A stretch of DNA of 64,000 bases. Source: Roseiarcus sp963787135. Lineage in GTDB: Bacteria > Pseudomonadota > Alphaproteobacteria > Rhizobiales > Beijerinckiaceae. A program made the translations under genes and the position numbers. The stretch spans positions 1-64,000 of the forward strand of contig CAWBBW010000036.1 in NCBI GenBank assembly GCA_963787135.1. Direction: 5' to 3'. The notes under the pieces were generated by a model. That model worked only from the letters and a program-made list of their open reading frames with translations. It was not told where the DNA came from and made no database searches. Positions 18,865 through 30,115 of the stretch are shown piece by piece; the stretch's first letter is position 1; each line of letters begins with the position of its first letter.

Positions 18865-19872
18865 TCACGCCCCGAACCGCTGCCGCCAGCTCGGCAGGGC
18901 GCCCGGAACCTTGAGCGGCGTCGCTTCGTAGACGGCGCGGGCGATCGAGCGGGCGACGCATTCGGCGGCGAGCATGCCGATCTCGGTGAGGTCGCGCACG
19001 TCGGGCGTTCCGGTTGCGCGCGCGGTCGCAGCGGCGAAGACGACGTCGCCGTCGACGGGCGAGAGCGCCGGGCGACAGGCCAGCGCGAAGCCGCTCTGAG
19101 CCATGATGGCGAGTCGCTTCGCCTGGGCGGTGACCAGCGCGGCGTCCGTAGCCACGACGACGAGAATGGTGTTGCCGACGCCGTCGCTCCTGAGGCGCAG
19201 GGCGAGGTGGTCTTCCGGATGATCCGGGCCATGGCCGCGGCCGCCGAATTCGCCGTCGCGCTCGTAAGGCGCGGCCCAGAAATGCGGGCTTTCGCCGCGC
19301 GTCACCCGGCCGCCCGGATTGGCGGCGACGAGCGCCCCGACCTGAAACCCCCGCGACGAGAGCGCGCTCGCCGAGCCGAGTCCGCCCTTGAGGCCGAAAG
19401 CGTTCGCTCCATATCCGGCCCCGACAGTGCCGAGCGCGAAGCGGGGACCTGCCGCCGAGGCGGCGCGATAGCCCATCTCCCAATAGGGCGGCGGGCGGCC
19501 CCAGGCCTTGTCGCCGCCGTTGGCGAGATCGAAGAGGCTCGCCCCTGGCACGATCGGCACGCGGATCCCGTGCGCCAGAAAGCCGCGACCTTTTTCGGCG
19601 AGCCGGGCCATCGCGCCGCCCGCCGCGTCGAGCCCGAAGGCCGACCCGCCGGAGAGGACGAAGCCGTCGACACGCTCGACCGTCATCTCCGGCTCGAGCA
19701 GCGCCGTGTCGCGAACCGCGGGCGCGCCGCCGTGGATCGCGATCGAAGCGACCGCCGGCTCGTCGAAGATGACGGCGGTAACGCCCGAGGCAAGCTTGGG
19801 ATCGTCCGCCGATCCGACCCGGACGCCCGCAACATCGGTGATGAGATTGGCCGTCGACTTTCCTTGTTCCAT
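18865..19872 (-). CDS. P1 family (S58/DmpA-type) peptidase
   Basis: 335 residues. The fold of DmpA-like aminopeptidases is recognisable from NLITDVAGVRVGSADDP, VDGFVLSGGSAFGLDAAGG and the segment before the self-cleavage site (ALGTVGAGYGANAFGLKGG). In DmpA the precursor cuts itself before a catalytic Ser/Thr; the GGLGSASA region is the likely site here. Later parts (GNTILVVVATDAAL, DLTEIGMLAAECVARSI) fit. ATG 19872 was chosen because residues upstream lack similarity. Substrate unknown; DmpA removes N-terminal residues from small peptides. Confidence 0.8.
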   Translation of the reverse strand: MEQGKSTANLITDVAGVRVGSADDPKLASGVTAVIFDEPAVASIAIHGGAPAVRDTALLEPEMTVERVDGFVLSGGSAFGLDAAGGAMARLAEKGRGFLAHGIRVPIVPGASLFDLANGGDKAWGRPPPYWEMGYRAASAAGPRFALGTVGAGYGANAFGLKGGLGSASALSSRGFQVGALVAANPGGRVTRGESPHFWAAPYERDGEFGGRGHGPDHPEDHLALRLRSDGVGNTILVVVATDAALVTAQAKRLAIMAQSGFALACRPALSPVDGDVVFAAATARATGTPDVRDLTEIGMLAAECVARSIARAVYEATPLKVPGALPSWRQRFGA

Positions 19873-19916
19873 CCGGGCTTGTATAGGGCCGCCGGTCACA
19901 TGAGGCGATAGGCTCG

Positions 19917-19985
19917 CCCTCACCCCAACCCCTCTCCGGGCCATTGGACGCGCCGAGCGCGGCCGGGGAGGCCCCCTAAAGTTTC
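19917..19985. repeat. Rhizobial-type intergenic repeat (ctcaccccaacccctctcc)
   Basis: The spacer between the divergent P1 peptidase and rppH holds CTCACCCCAACCCCTCTCCG followed by an imperfect inverted partner GGCCGGGGAGG. The wording matches a short repeat I know to be scattered in rhizobial intergenic DNA. The stretch at 20573-20660 carries related words. Confidence 0.45.
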
Positions 19986-20050
19986 CCCTGGAGCTCAGAC
20001 CCTCTATTGTCGCGGCGCCGGTCGCCCGGTGCGAACGCCAAACGAGACCC

Positions 20051-20560
20051 ATGAGTCACGATCTCCTTTATCGGCCCTGTGTCGGGGTCGCCCTCGTTAA
20101 CCGCGATGGCCATGCCCTCATTGGCCATCGGAAGCGCAAGCGAGGCAACGAGGTTCTCGACGCCCGAGCCTGGCAGATGCCGCAAGGGGGAATCGACGAC
20201 GGCGAGGAGCCGCTGAAGGCGGCGCGGCGCGAATTGTGGGAGGAGACCAACGTTCGCTCGGTCGAGTTCCTCGCCGAAATGCCCGAGTGGCTTAGCTACG
20301 ACCTGCCGGTCTCCGCGCGCAGCCGCTGGAGCGGGCGCTATCGCGGGCAGACGCAGAAATGGTTCCTGTTCCGCTTTACCGGCGACGAGAGGGAAATCGA
20401 CGTCCAACGGCCCGCCGGCGGCGCGCACGAGGCCGAATTCGATCAGTGGCGCTGGGAGCGGTTCGAGCGCCTGCCCGACGTGGTGGTGCCGTTCAAGCGC
20501 GAGGTCTACGCGGCGGTCGCAGCGGCGTTCGCGCCGTTGGCGCGGAGTGCGGGAAGGTAG
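20051..20560 (+). CDS. rppH: RNA 5'-pyrophosphohydrolase RppH (Nudix)
   Basis: 169 residues. The Nudix box is complete: GGIDDGEEPLKAARRELWEE followed by TNV, giving the Mg-binding glutamates. The start YRPCVGVALVNRDGHALIGHR and the segment WQMPQGGI are typical of RppH/IalA. The enzyme removes pyrophosphate from triphosphorylated RNA 5' ends and so triggers decay; it also acts on diadenosine polyphosphates. It is monocistronic, with a palindromic repeat after it. Confidence 0.92.
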   Translation: MSHDLLYRPCVGVALVNRDGHALIGHRKRKRGNEVLDARAWQMPQGGIDDGEEPLKAARRELWEETNVRSVEFLAEMPEWLSYDLPVSARSRWSGRYRGQTQKWFLFRFTGDEREIDVQRPAGGAHEAEFDQWRWERFERLPDVVVPFKREVYAAVAAAFAPLARSAGR

Positions 20561-20592
20561 CGGGTGAAGGCCCTCATCCCAGCGCTTCGCGC

Positions 20593-20620
20593 CACCTTCT
20601 CCCGCGAGCGGGAGAAGGTG
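20593..20620. repeat. Palindromic intergenic repeat, 13-bp perfect stem
   Basis: CACCTTCTCCCGC and its exact inverse complement are separated by GA, inside a block of repeat words (gccctcatcccag... ctctcccggcaaagcgggg, about 20570-20660). The type is widespread between genes in Hyphomicrobiales. Between the convergent rppH and zeta genes it could also work as a two-way transcription barrier, although there is no T-run. Confidence 0.6.
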
Positions 20621-20681
20621 TTCGCGACCTCTCCCGGCAAAGCGGGGCAAGGGGGATCTCATACGCCGCGCCCGGAAGGAG

Positions 20682-21005
20682 CTACTTCCCGCTTTTGACC
20701 GAGGCCAGCGCTTCGGCCATTTCCTCGTCCATCTTCTTGCGCAGGCGATGGTCGGAGAGGTCGACGTCGCCGCCTTCGAGGTCGGTTTTGAGCGCCGCGG
20801 CGACGTCGTCATCGCTGCGGCCGACCTGCGTAGCGACGAAAGCGTCGGCGTATTTTTCGGCGTCCGCCCCGGACAGCCCCTTCATGTCGGCGACCCAGAG
20901 CGCAACCGCCTTGTTGCGGCGCGCTACGGCGCGAAAGCGAATGGCCTCGTCGTTGGCGAACTGTTTTTCGAAAGTGTTTTCGCGATCCTGGAACGCATCG
21001 GACAT
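20682..21005 (-). CDS. ATPase inhibitor subunit zeta (DUF1476)
   Basis: 107 residues. The conserved start MSDAFQDRENTFEKQFANDE and the four-helix bundle sequence with RFRAVARRNKAVALWVADMK, AFVATQVGRSD and VDLSDHRLRKKMDEEMAEAL identify the alphaproteobacterial zeta family. In Paracoccus the N-terminus of zeta blocks reverse rotation of the F1 motor. ATG 21005 was taken because the family begins with MSDAF; the 16 residues upstream are not conserved. Confidence 0.88.
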   Translation of the reverse strand: MSDAFQDRENTFEKQFANDEAIRFRAVARRNKAVALWVADMKGLSGADAEKYADAFVATQVGRSDDDVAAALKTDLEGGDVDLSDHRLRKKMDEEMAEALASVKSGK

Positions 21006-21150
21006 GTCCGCCTCCGTGATCTTCAGCGCCGCCGGACCAACCGCCGCGTTCACCGGCCAGCGACAGCGCGTTCTTCGAGCCAGTTCTGGGCGTCGACTTT
21101 GCAGACCTTATGACGGTTCCGGACGCGCCGCGCAATGAGATGAGCCTTCC

Positions 21151-21558
21151 CTAAATTCCAAGTTCTGTCTTCGACGCCTCAATCAGCGCCCGCGCCTTCG
21201 CCTCGGCATAGGGCGCAGCAGCGCCGTGCCCCCAGACCGGACCGGGCCAGGCGGGGTCGCCGACATCGCGCGCAACGACATGCAGGTGGAGCTGGGGTAC
21301 GATGTTGCCGAGCGCGCCGATATTGATCTTGAGCGCCCTCGTGTGGGCTTTGAGAAAGGTAGCCGCGGACGCCGCCTCTTCGATGAGAAGCGCGCGATCC
21401 GCCGCGCCGAGGTCGCTCAGTTCGACTGCCCCTTCACGTCTTGGAACCAGGATGAGCCACGGCCAGCGCGAATCATTCATCAGGAGGACGCGGCAAAGCG
21501 GCCGGTCGCCGACGACGAGCGTATCGCGCGCGAGCCGCTCGTCGAGCGCAAAACTCAT
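21151..21558 (-). CDS. HIT-family nucleotide hydrolase
   Basis: 135 residues. The histidine triad is the variant QLHLHVVAR, the form common in proteobacterial small HIT proteins where the first His is replaced by Gln. The upstream strands RDTLVVGDRPLCRVLLMND and PWLILVPRREGAVEL fit the fold. It probably hydrolyses nucleotide phosphoramidates or dinucleoside polyphosphates. Its ATG overlaps the deoB stop (ATGA), indicating translational coupling. Confidence 0.82.
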   Translation of the reverse strand: MSFALDERLARDTLVVGDRPLCRVLLMNDSRWPWLILVPRREGAVELSDLGAADRALLIEEAASAATFLKAHTRALKINIGALGNIVPQLHLHVVARDVGDPAWPGPVWGHGAAAPYAEAKARALIEASKTELGI

Positions 21559-22775
21559 GCCGGCCACGTCGTCCCATGTGATCCCTTGGGCAGGGCGAGC
21601 TTGGCGGCGATCGTCTCGGCGATGTCGGCGAGACTCGCGCGCGCGCCGATCGGGCCTGCGGGCGCGCCTGCGCCGAAGGCGAGGATCGGCACGTGCTCGC
21701 GGGTGTGGTCGAAGCCTCTGAAGGTCGGATCGTTGCCGTGATCGGCTGTGATCAGGCAAAAGTCGTCAGGCCGCATGGCCGCCTCGATCTCGGCGAGGCG
21801 CCAGTCGAACGCCTCGAGGCAGGCGGCGTAGCCGGGAACGTCGCGGCGGTGGCCCCATTCGGTGTCGAAATCGACCAGATTGACGAAGATCAGCCCGCCG
21901 TCGGGTGCGGCCTTCAGCGCGTCGAGCAGCAGATCGACATTGTCGTCGTTGCTCTTGCCCTTCACCTCCTTGCCGGTGTCGCGGTGGGCGAAGATGTCGC
22001 CGATCTTGCCGATCGAAACGGTCGCTCTGCCCGCCTGCGCGGCCCGCTGCAGCAGATTGCCGTCGGGCGGCGGCACGGCGAAATCCTTGCGGTTGGGCGT
22101 GCGGGCAAAATCCTTCGCGGTCCGGCCGACGAAGGGGCGCGCGATGACGCGCCCGATCTTCAACGGATCGCAAAGTCGGCGTGCGATGCGGCAGAGCTCG
22201 TAGAGCCGCTCGAGTCCGAAGGTCTCCTCGTGCGCGGCGATCTGGAGCACCGAGTTGGCCGAGGTGTAGCAGATCGGCTTTCCGGTCCTCAACAACTCCT
22301 CGCCGAACTCCTCGATGATCGTCGTGCCCGAGGCGTGGCGGTTGGCGAGAATGCCGGGGAGCTTGCCCTCCCTGATCAGCGCCGCCGTCAGCGCCTCCGG
22401 AAAGGCGGGGATCGTTTCGGGAAAATAGCCCCAGTCGAAATCGACCGGCGTGCCGGCGATCTCCCAATGGCCCGACGGCGTGTCCTTGCCTCTGGACGTC
22501 TCGACGCCGTAGCCCCATTGCCCGCTGGGCTCGGCCATCGCGAACCCGGGCGGAGCGCGGCCGGTCGAGGCTTGAATCGCATGGCCGAGGCCGAGCGCGT
22601 CGAGATGCGGCAGATTGAGCGGCCCGCGCCTCAAGGACTCGCGGTTGCCGCGGCCAAGCGCGCAGGCCTCGGCGATGTGGCCGAGCGTGTCGGCCCCTTC
22701 GTCGCCGTAAACCTTGGCGTCCCCCGCACCGCCGCAGCCGACCGAATCGAGAACGATGAGGATCGCGCGCGCCAT
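21555..22775 (-). CDS. deoB: Phosphopentomutase DeoB
   Basis: 406 residues, the normal length. The alkaline-phosphatase-like metal sites are visible: ILIVLDSVGCGGAGDA at the start, GKDTPSGHWEIAG (phosphorylated Thr region), KIGDIFAHRDTGKEVK, VNLVDFDTEWGHRRD and CLITADHGNDPTF. It interconverts ribose 1-phosphate and ribose 5-phosphate in nucleoside salvage. It lies seven bases after yejF, so it seems to be read from the yej operon. Confidence 0.95.
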   Translation of the reverse strand: MARAILIVLDSVGCGGAGDAKVYGDEGADTLGHIAEACALGRGNRESLRRGPLNLPHLDALGLGHAIQASTGRAPPGFAMAEPSGQWGYGVETSRGKDTPSGHWEIAGTPVDFDWGYFPETIPAFPEALTAALIREGKLPGILANRHASGTTIIEEFGEELLRTGKPICYTSANSVLQIAAHEETFGLERLYELCRIARRLCDPLKIGRVIARPFVGRTAKDFARTPNRKDFAVPPPDGNLLQRAAQAGRATVSIGKIGDIFAHRDTGKEVKGKSNDDNVDLLLDALKAAPDGGLIFVNLVDFDTEWGHRRDVPGYAACLEAFDWRLAEIEAAMRPDDFCLITADHGNDPTFRGFDHTREHVPILAFGAGAPAGPIGARASLADIAETIAAKLALPKGSHGTTWPA

Positions 22776-22782
22776 GGGGCTC

Positions 22783-24410
<1,628 letters not shown>

Positions 24411-24414
<4 letters not shown>

Positions 24415-25730
24415 GAAAACGTCTTTCTGGGATCGAAGGCGTCGCGCACCGCCTCGCCGATGAAAATCAGGAGCGACAGCATCAGCGCGGTCACCACGAA
24501 GGCGGAGAGGCCGATCCACGGCGCCGACAGATTAGACTTGCCCTGCAGCAGGAGCTCGCCGAGCGAGGGCGAGCCCGGCGGCATGCCTAGGCCGAGAAAA
24601 TCAAGCGAGGTCAGGGTGCTGATCGATGAATTGACGATGAACGGCAGGAAGGTCAGCGTCGCGACCATCGCGTTCGGCAGCACGTGCTTGACGATGATCT
24701 TGGCGTTGGAGAGGCCGAGCGCGCGGGCTGCATTGACATATTCGAAATTGCGGGCGCGCAGGAACTCGGCGCGAACGACGTGGACGAGGCTTACCCAGGA
24801 GAAGAGCAGGAGGATCGTCAGGAGCACGAAAAAGCTCGGCGCAAGAATCGCCGACAGGATGATGAGAATGTAGAGATGCGGCAGCGACGACCAGATCTCG
24901 ATCACGCGCTGCATCGTAAGATCGAGCCAGCCGCCGAAATAGCCCTGCACTGCGCCGGCGAAGACTCCGATCACCGACGAGACGCCGGCGAGGATGAGGC
25001 CGAACAGCACCGAGAGGCGGAAGCCGTAGAAGAGGCGGGCAACAATGTCGTGGCCGTCCTGGTCGGAGCCGAGCCACAGAGGCTCGAGCCTCCAGCACGG
25101 ATTGGAGACGGTCGCCGCATCCTTCGCGCCCTGCTTTTCCAGCGCGGCGCGGCACACGGCGTCGCTCAGCATCCAGGTCGGCGGGGTCGGGAGCGGCGTC
25201 GGCGGGTTGAGGATGGTGGTCGAATTGGCGAACCGGATCGGCGGCCAGATCATCCAGCCGTGCGCCTTGATCTCGTCGGCGACGAAGGGATCGCGGTAGT
25301 CGGCGCGCGCCTGGAAGCCGCCGAACTTCTCCTCCGGATAGTCGACGAATACCGGAAAGAGGACCTCGCCTTTGTAGGAAACGAGAAGCGGCCGGTCGTT
25401 GGCGATGAACTCGGAGCCGAGCGATGCGACGAAGAGAATGAGGAAGATCACGAGCGACCACGCGCCGCGCCGGTTGCGGCGGAAGTTGTCGAGCCGCCGT
25501 CGGTTCATCGGCGTGAGGTTGAGCCAGGGACGCCTCGCGGCCTGGACGCTGCCCTTCGCCCCCCGCTCAAGCCCGCTGACAGACACAGGTTCGTCGGGAC
25601 GCCTGACCGCGCCGCCTTCATCCGTGAAAGGGAGAAGGGATTCGCCCGCATCCTCACCAAGGGCGTCGAACGACGACGGACTTTCGACGGACAGTTTGGG
25701 AGCGGATGAAGGAACTTCGCGCTGGTCCAC
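24411..25730 (-). CDS. yejE: Peptide ABC transporter permease (YejE type)
   Basis: 439 residues. An unusually long, poorly conserved cytosolic N-terminus (about 1-85) precedes the first membrane helix (WSLVIFLILFVASLG). Then comes a large periplasmic loop with LVSYKGEVLFPVFVDYPEEK, typical of YejE, and five more helices with the EAA loop EYVNAARALGLSNAKIIVKH. It forms the channel with YejB. It starts three bases after yejB. Confidence 0.9.
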
Positions 25731-25733
25731 CCT

Positions 25734-26834
25734 CTAAACCTCGCGCGTTTCAAAATCGATGCGCGGATCGATCCAGGTGTAGGTGAGGTCGGAGATGAGG
25801 TTCACGACGAGTCCGATGAGCGCGAAGATGTAGAGATTGGCAAGCACCACCGGATAATCGCGCTGGATCAGCGAATCATAGGAAAGATAGCCAAGTCCAT
25901 CGAGCGAGAACACTTGCTCGATCAGGAGCGAACCGGTGAAGAAGGCGGCGACGAAGGCGCCCGGGAAGCCGGCGATGACGATCAGCATCGCGTTGCGGAA
26001 CACATGGCCGTAGAGCACGCGCCGCTCGCTTAGGCCCTTCATCCGCGCCGTCTGGACATAGGATTTCTTGATTTCGTCAAGGAACGAATTCTTGGTCAGC
26101 AGGGTCGAGGTAGCGAAGGATCCGAGCACCAGCGCCGTCACCGGCAGCGTCACGTGCCAGAGATAGTCGAGTATCTTGTGCGGCCAGTCGAGGTCGGTGA
26201 AATTGTCCGAGGTGAGGCCGCGCAGCGGGAAGATCTGCCAGAACGAGCCGCCGCAGAAGAGCACGATCAGCAGCACCGCGAACAGGAAGCTTGGGATGGC
26301 GTAGCCGAAGATCACGATCGCCGAGGTCGCGGTGTCGAAGCGCGAGCCGTCCTTCACCGCCTTCTGGATGCCGAGCGGGATCGAAATCGCATAGGAGATG
26401 AAGGTCATCCACATGCCAAGCGAGATCGACACCGGAAGCTTTTCGCCGATCAGCTGCAATACCGGCACGTCCCGATAGTAGCTCTTGCCGAAATTGAAGG
26501 TCGCGTAATCGCGCACCAGAATCCAGAAGCGCTCGAGCGGAGGCTTGTCGAAGCCGTACTGCTTTTCCAGCTCCTTGATGAATTTCGGGTCGAGCCCCTG
26601 CGAGCCGCGATAGCGCGAGGAAATGTCGCCGCCGGCCTGCGCTGTCCCCGCGCCGATCTGTCCGCCGCCGCCGCCGAAGCTGGCGCTCGAACTCTGGTCC
26701 GTGCCCTGCAATTGGGAGATGGCGCGCTCAACCGGCCCGCCGGGCACGAACTGAACGATCGCAAAGGAGACAGCCATAATGCCGAGGATCGTCGGGATCA
26801 TCAGCAGGAGGCGGCGAAGGATATAGGCCAGCAT
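25734..26834 (-). CDS. yejB: Peptide ABC transporter permease (YejB type)
   Basis: 366 residues. The start MLAYILRRLLLMIPTILGIM is the first helix. A periplasmic Gly/Gln-rich loop (about 45-80) holds the YejB-specific RYRGSQGLDPKFIKELEKQY and DKPPLERFW. The EAA motif is YVQTARMKGLSERRVLYGHV. The C-terminal end SDLTYTWIDPRIDFE is typical of the family. Second gene of the yejABEF operon. Confidence 0.92.
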   Translation of the reverse strand: MLAYILRRLLLMIPTILGIMAVSFAIVQFVPGGPVERAISQLQGTDQSSSASFGGGGGQIGAGTAQAGGDISSRYRGSQGLDPKFIKELEKQYGFDKPPLERFWILVRDYATFNFGKSYYRDVPVLQLIGEKLPVSISLGMWMTFISYAISIPLGIQKAVKDGSRFDTATSAIVIFGYAIPSFLFAVLLIVLFCGGSFWQIFPLRGLTSDNFTDLDWPHKILDYLWHVTLPVTALVLGSFATSTLLTKNSFLDEIKKSYVQTARMKGLSERRVLYGHVFRNAMLIVIAGFPGAFVAAFFTGSLLIEQVFSLDGLGYLSYDSLIQRDYPVVLANLYIFALIGLVVNLISDLTYTWIDPRIDFETREV

Positions 26835-26890
26835 GGCGCCGTCAGCTTGCGCGCGGCGGAGGAGGCGTCAAGCGATAATCCACGCGGCCA

Positions 26891-28756
26891 TCACAGTCCA
26901 ATAGCCTTGGCCTTTCCATCGTCCCACCACCAGGTTCCCGGCGCGCCGGTGCTGAGCTTCGGCTGCTGTTCCGGCCGCGCGAACGCGTCCCAATAAGCCA
27001 CCCAGGCGGTGTCGCGGTACCACATGGGCACCCAGTAGTGACCCGCGCGCAGCACGCGGTCGAGCGCGCGACAGGCGGCGCTCAGCTCCTCGCGCGATTT
27101 CGCGCTGGCGATCGTCTCGATCAGCGCGTCGACGGCCGGGTCGGCGACGCCGGCTAGGTTGCGCGAGCCGCTCTGCTTCGCGGCCTCGGACGAGAACACG
27201 ACCCGCAAACCCACGCCCGGCGTGGTCGAACCGGGCAGCGCTTCGGTCACGACATCGTAGTCGAAGGCTTCGGTGCGGCTCTTGAGCTGCGCCGGGTCGA
27301 CGACGCGCAGGCTCGCCTGGATGCCAAGCTTGCCGAGATTCTGGATGAACGGAGTCGTATGCGGCTGCATGACGTTCGAGCTGTCGAGGAATTCGACGGT
27401 CAGCGGCTTGCCGTTCGGCAGGAGCAACGTCCCGCCGTCGCGCTTGCACCCAGCCGCGAGCAGAAGATCATAGGCCTGCTTGAGCAGCGTGCGGTCGGCG
27501 CCGGACCCGTCGCTGACGGGCGGGATATAGGGATCGTCGAAGACGGCAGGGGCGAGCTTGTCGCGGAACGGCTCGAGCAGCTTGAGTTCGTCCGGCCCGG
27601 GCTTGCCCTTGGCCTCCATGTCGGTGTTGGGGAAGTAGGAGATGATCCGCTTATAGGACGAATACATCACGTTGCGGTTCGTCCATTCGAAATCGAAGGC
27701 GAGGCCAATCGCCTCGCGGACGCGCGGATCGCTGAACTGCTCGCGACGCGTATTGAGATACCAGCCTTGCGTGCTGACCGGAGCCCCGTTGTGCAGGACC
27801 TCCTTCTTTACCCGCCCGTCCTTGGCGGCAGGGAAATCGTAGGCGGTAGCCCAGAAACGAGAGGTGAACTCCTCGTGGAAATTGATCGCGCCGGCCTTGA
27901 ACGCCTCGAAGGCGACCTGCCGCTCGCGATAGTATTCAAAGCGCAGCCGGTCAAAATTGTTCTGGCCAAGATTGACCGGCAGCTTCGAGCCCCAGTAGTT
28001 CGGGTCGCGCTCGAATTCGATGTACCGCCCCTGCTCGAACGCCTTGACCCTGTAGGCGCCGGAGCCGAGCGGCGCGTCAAGGGTCGCGGCGGCGAAGTCG
28101 CGATCCTTCCACCAGGCGGCCGAGAAGACCGGCATGCCGACGACGATGAGGTGGGCGTCGCGCGAACGGTCCTTGACGAAGCGCACATGAACGACGTCGT
28201 CGCCCTCGGCATTCGCGGCTTCGACCTCCTTGAGGAGCTGGGCGTATATCGGATGGCCCTTCTCCTTCAGCACATTGAGCGAGAAGGCGACGTCGGCCGA
28301 GGTCACCCGCGACCCGTCGAAGAAGCGCGCCTCCGGACGAAGGCGAAAGCGATAGTCGAGCTTGTCGCCCGAAACCCGCACGGACTTGGCAAGCAGGCCA
28401 TAGACGGAATCGGGCTCGTCGCCGTTGGCCGTCATCAGCGTGTCGAAGGTCGCCGACATGCCGGCGGCGCCGTTGCCCTTCCAGCTGTAGACGTTGAGCG
28501 TGTCGAACGTGTCGAAGTTCTGGTTGCCGCTGGTGCCAGTGATCTGCAGCGACAGGAGCCCGCCCGTCGGCGCCTGGGGGTTAACGTAAGCAAAGTGCGG
28601 AAAGTCGGGCGGGAGGGCGAGATCTCCGAACGACGAGAGGCCGTGGGTCTCGACGGAATCGTCAGCGATGGCAGCGAAAGGGCGGGCCAAAAGCGCGGCC
28701 AGCGCGCTGCCCGCGCCCGCCTGCAACGCCGCCCTGCGCGTAAACACTATCGTCAT
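26891..28756 (-). CDS. yejA: Peptide ABC transporter substrate-binding protein (YejA type)
   Basis: 621 residues, a family-5 solute-binding protein. The N-terminus is a twin-arginine-like export signal (FTRRAALQAGAGSALAALLA) ending before DDSVETHG. The body has HFAYVNPQAPTGG, LNVYSWKGNG, YRFRLRPEARFFDGSRVTSA and RVREAIGLAFDFEWTNRNVM, typical of YejA. It captures oligopeptides in the periplasm for YejBEF. It is the first gene of the minus-strand operon; its promoter should lie between 28757 and 28922, shared with alr. Confidence 0.92.
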   Translation of the reverse strand: MTIVFTRRAALQAGAGSALAALLARPFAAIADDSVETHGLSSFGDLALPPDFPHFAYVNPQAPTGGLLSLQITGTSGNQNFDTFDTLNVYSWKGNGAAGMSATFDTLMTANGDEPDSVYGLLAKSVRVSGDKLDYRFRLRPEARFFDGSRVTSADVAFSLNVLKEKGHPIYAQLLKEVEAANAEGDDVVHVRFVKDRSRDAHLIVVGMPVFSAAWWKDRDFAAATLDAPLGSGAYRVKAFEQGRYIEFERDPNYWGSKLPVNLGQNNFDRLRFEYYRERQVAFEAFKAGAINFHEEFTSRFWATAYDFPAAKDGRVKKEVLHNGAPVSTQGWYLNTRREQFSDPRVREAIGLAFDFEWTNRNVMYSSYKRIISYFPNTDMEAKGKPGPDELKLLEPFRDKLAPAVFDDPYIPPVSDGSGADRTLLKQAYDLLLAAGCKRDGGTLLLPNGKPLTVEFLDSSNVMQPHTTPFIQNLGKLGIQASLRVVDPAQLKSRTEAFDYDVVTEALPGSTTPGVGLRVVFSSEAAKQSGSRNLAGVADPAVDALIETIASAKSREELSAACRALDRVLRAGHYWVPMWYRDTAWVAYWDAFARPEQQPKLSTGAPGTWWWDDGKAKAIGL

Positions 28757-28922
28757 CGAAACGCCTCGGCCTCGTCGCGCGATCTACCGCGCCCCGAGGC
28801 TCATTACCAGCCAGAGCGGCGAAAACGAGGCGACGGGACGGCGAGATGGCGAGATCGCCGCATGTTAAGAAACGTTAAGGATGAGATGGGATGACTGCCG
28901 ACATGAACGTCGAATTTCCCAC

Positions 28923-30071
28923 GTGAGCGACGCGCCCTTCGAGCCGGCGCCGGGCTGCGTCACCATCGATCTCGACGCGCTTGCCGACAACTGGTTAAGG
29001 CTCGCGCGCCGGGCAGCGCCCGGTCGCTCAGGCGCCGTTGTCAAGGCCGACGCTTACGGGATCGGCCTCGACAAGGCCGGCCCGGCGCTGTGGTCCGCCG
29101 GCGCCCGGGTCTTCTTCGTCGCCCAGTTGGCCGAAGGCCTCGCCGCCCGGCGCTTCCTCCCCAAGGAAGCGGTCATCTATGTCCTCAACGGTCTGGAAAA
29201 GGACGCTGATCCGGCTGACTACGCCCGAAACGCCCTGAGGCCCGCAATCGGCAGCGCCGAGGAGCTTCAGCGCTGGTCCGAGCTTGCGGCGCGCCACGGC
29301 CACACGTCGCCGTCAGCGTTACATCTCGACACCGGCATGAGCCGGCTCGGCTTCGAATCCTTGGCGGCGCTCAAGGACGCGATGGCTCGCTGCGGGGCGG
29401 CCATCGGCGCCGATCTCCTGATGAGTCATTTCGTCTCAGCCGAGATTCCCGGCGATCCGATCAATGCGGAGCAGATCGCGCTCTTCGATGCGGCGCGCGC
29501 CGCGTTTCCGGATCTCCCCGCCTCGCTCGCCAATTCGTCGGGCATGTTTCTCGCGGCGCAGCCGATCTACGATCTGGCGCGGCCGGGCTATGCGCTCTAC
29601 GGCGGCAATCCGACGCCGGCCGCCCGCAATCCGATGCGCCCCGTCGCGACCCTCACCGTCGCGATCCAGCAGACGCGCTGGATCGAAGCGGGCGAGACCT
29701 GCGGCTATAACGCTCAGTGGACGGCGAGGCGGCGCTCGCGCCTCGCGACGCTACTCGCGGGCTATGCCGACGGCCTCCCGCGCGGCGCCGGCGCGAGCGA
29801 TGCGAAACCCGGCGCCGAAATCGTCATCGCCGGCCGCCGCTGCCCGCTTGTCGGGCGCGCCTCGATGGATCTTTGCGTCGCCGACGTTACCGATCTACCC
29901 GAGGAGGCGGCCGGTCCGGGCGTCAGGGCCGAGTTTTTCGGCGCGGCGGTCGATCTCGATGATTTCGCTTCACGCAGCGGCACGATCGGCTATCAGGTCC
30001 TGACCGGCCTCGGGCGTCGGTACCGTCGTGAATATTTCAGCCCACGGCTGGCGACGCGTCAGGAGGCTTAA
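28923..30071 (+). CDS. alr: Alanine racemase
   Basis: 382 residues. The PLP lysine is in GAVVKADAYGIG; the barrel signature LHLDTGMSRLGF, the loop SHFVSAEIPGDPIN and RPGYALYG follow. The catalytic-Tyr region is CGYNAQWTARRRSRLATLLAGYADGLPR in pieces, and the C-terminal domain has VGRASMDLCVADVTDLP. It makes D-alanine for peptidoglycan. GTG 28923 was preferred to the upstream ATG at 28881, whose extra residues are not conserved. Confidence 0.9.
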   Translation: MSDAPFEPAPGCVTIDLDALADNWLRLARRAAPGRSGAVVKADAYGIGLDKAGPALWSAGARVFFVAQLAEGLAARRFLPKEAVIYVLNGLEKDADPADYARNALRPAIGSAEELQRWSELAARHGHTSPSALHLDTGMSRLGFESLAALKDAMARCGAAIGADLLMSHFVSAEIPGDPINAEQIALFDAARAAFPDLPASLANSSGMFLAAQPIYDLARPGYALYGGNPTPAARNPMRPVATLTVAIQQTRWIEAGETCGYNAQWTARRRSRLATLLAGYADGLPRGAGASDAKPGAEIVIAGRRCPLVGRASMDLCVADVTDLPEEAAGPGVRAEFFGAAVDLDDFASRSGTIGYQVLTGLGRRYRREYFSPRLATRQEA

Positions 30072-30115
30072 GCGTCCAGGTTGTCCGGGGTTATCCCGGG
30101 CGATATCGTCCGGCG

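Noticed and set aside
18722..18931. Small plus-strand gene after katG
   Set aside because: Pro/Arg-rich translation without ribosome site or domain, overlapping the 3' end of the P1 peptidase gene.
16465..19911. One 1148-codon plus-strand frame starting at katG
   Set aside because: After 18561 it is out of frame with KatG and runs antisense through the P1 peptidase gene; the length is an artefact of the katG frame break.
28865..28878. TTAA-N6-TTAA upstream of alr as a CtrA box
   Set aside because: The spacing is six, not seven, and neither alr nor yejA is a known CtrA target.
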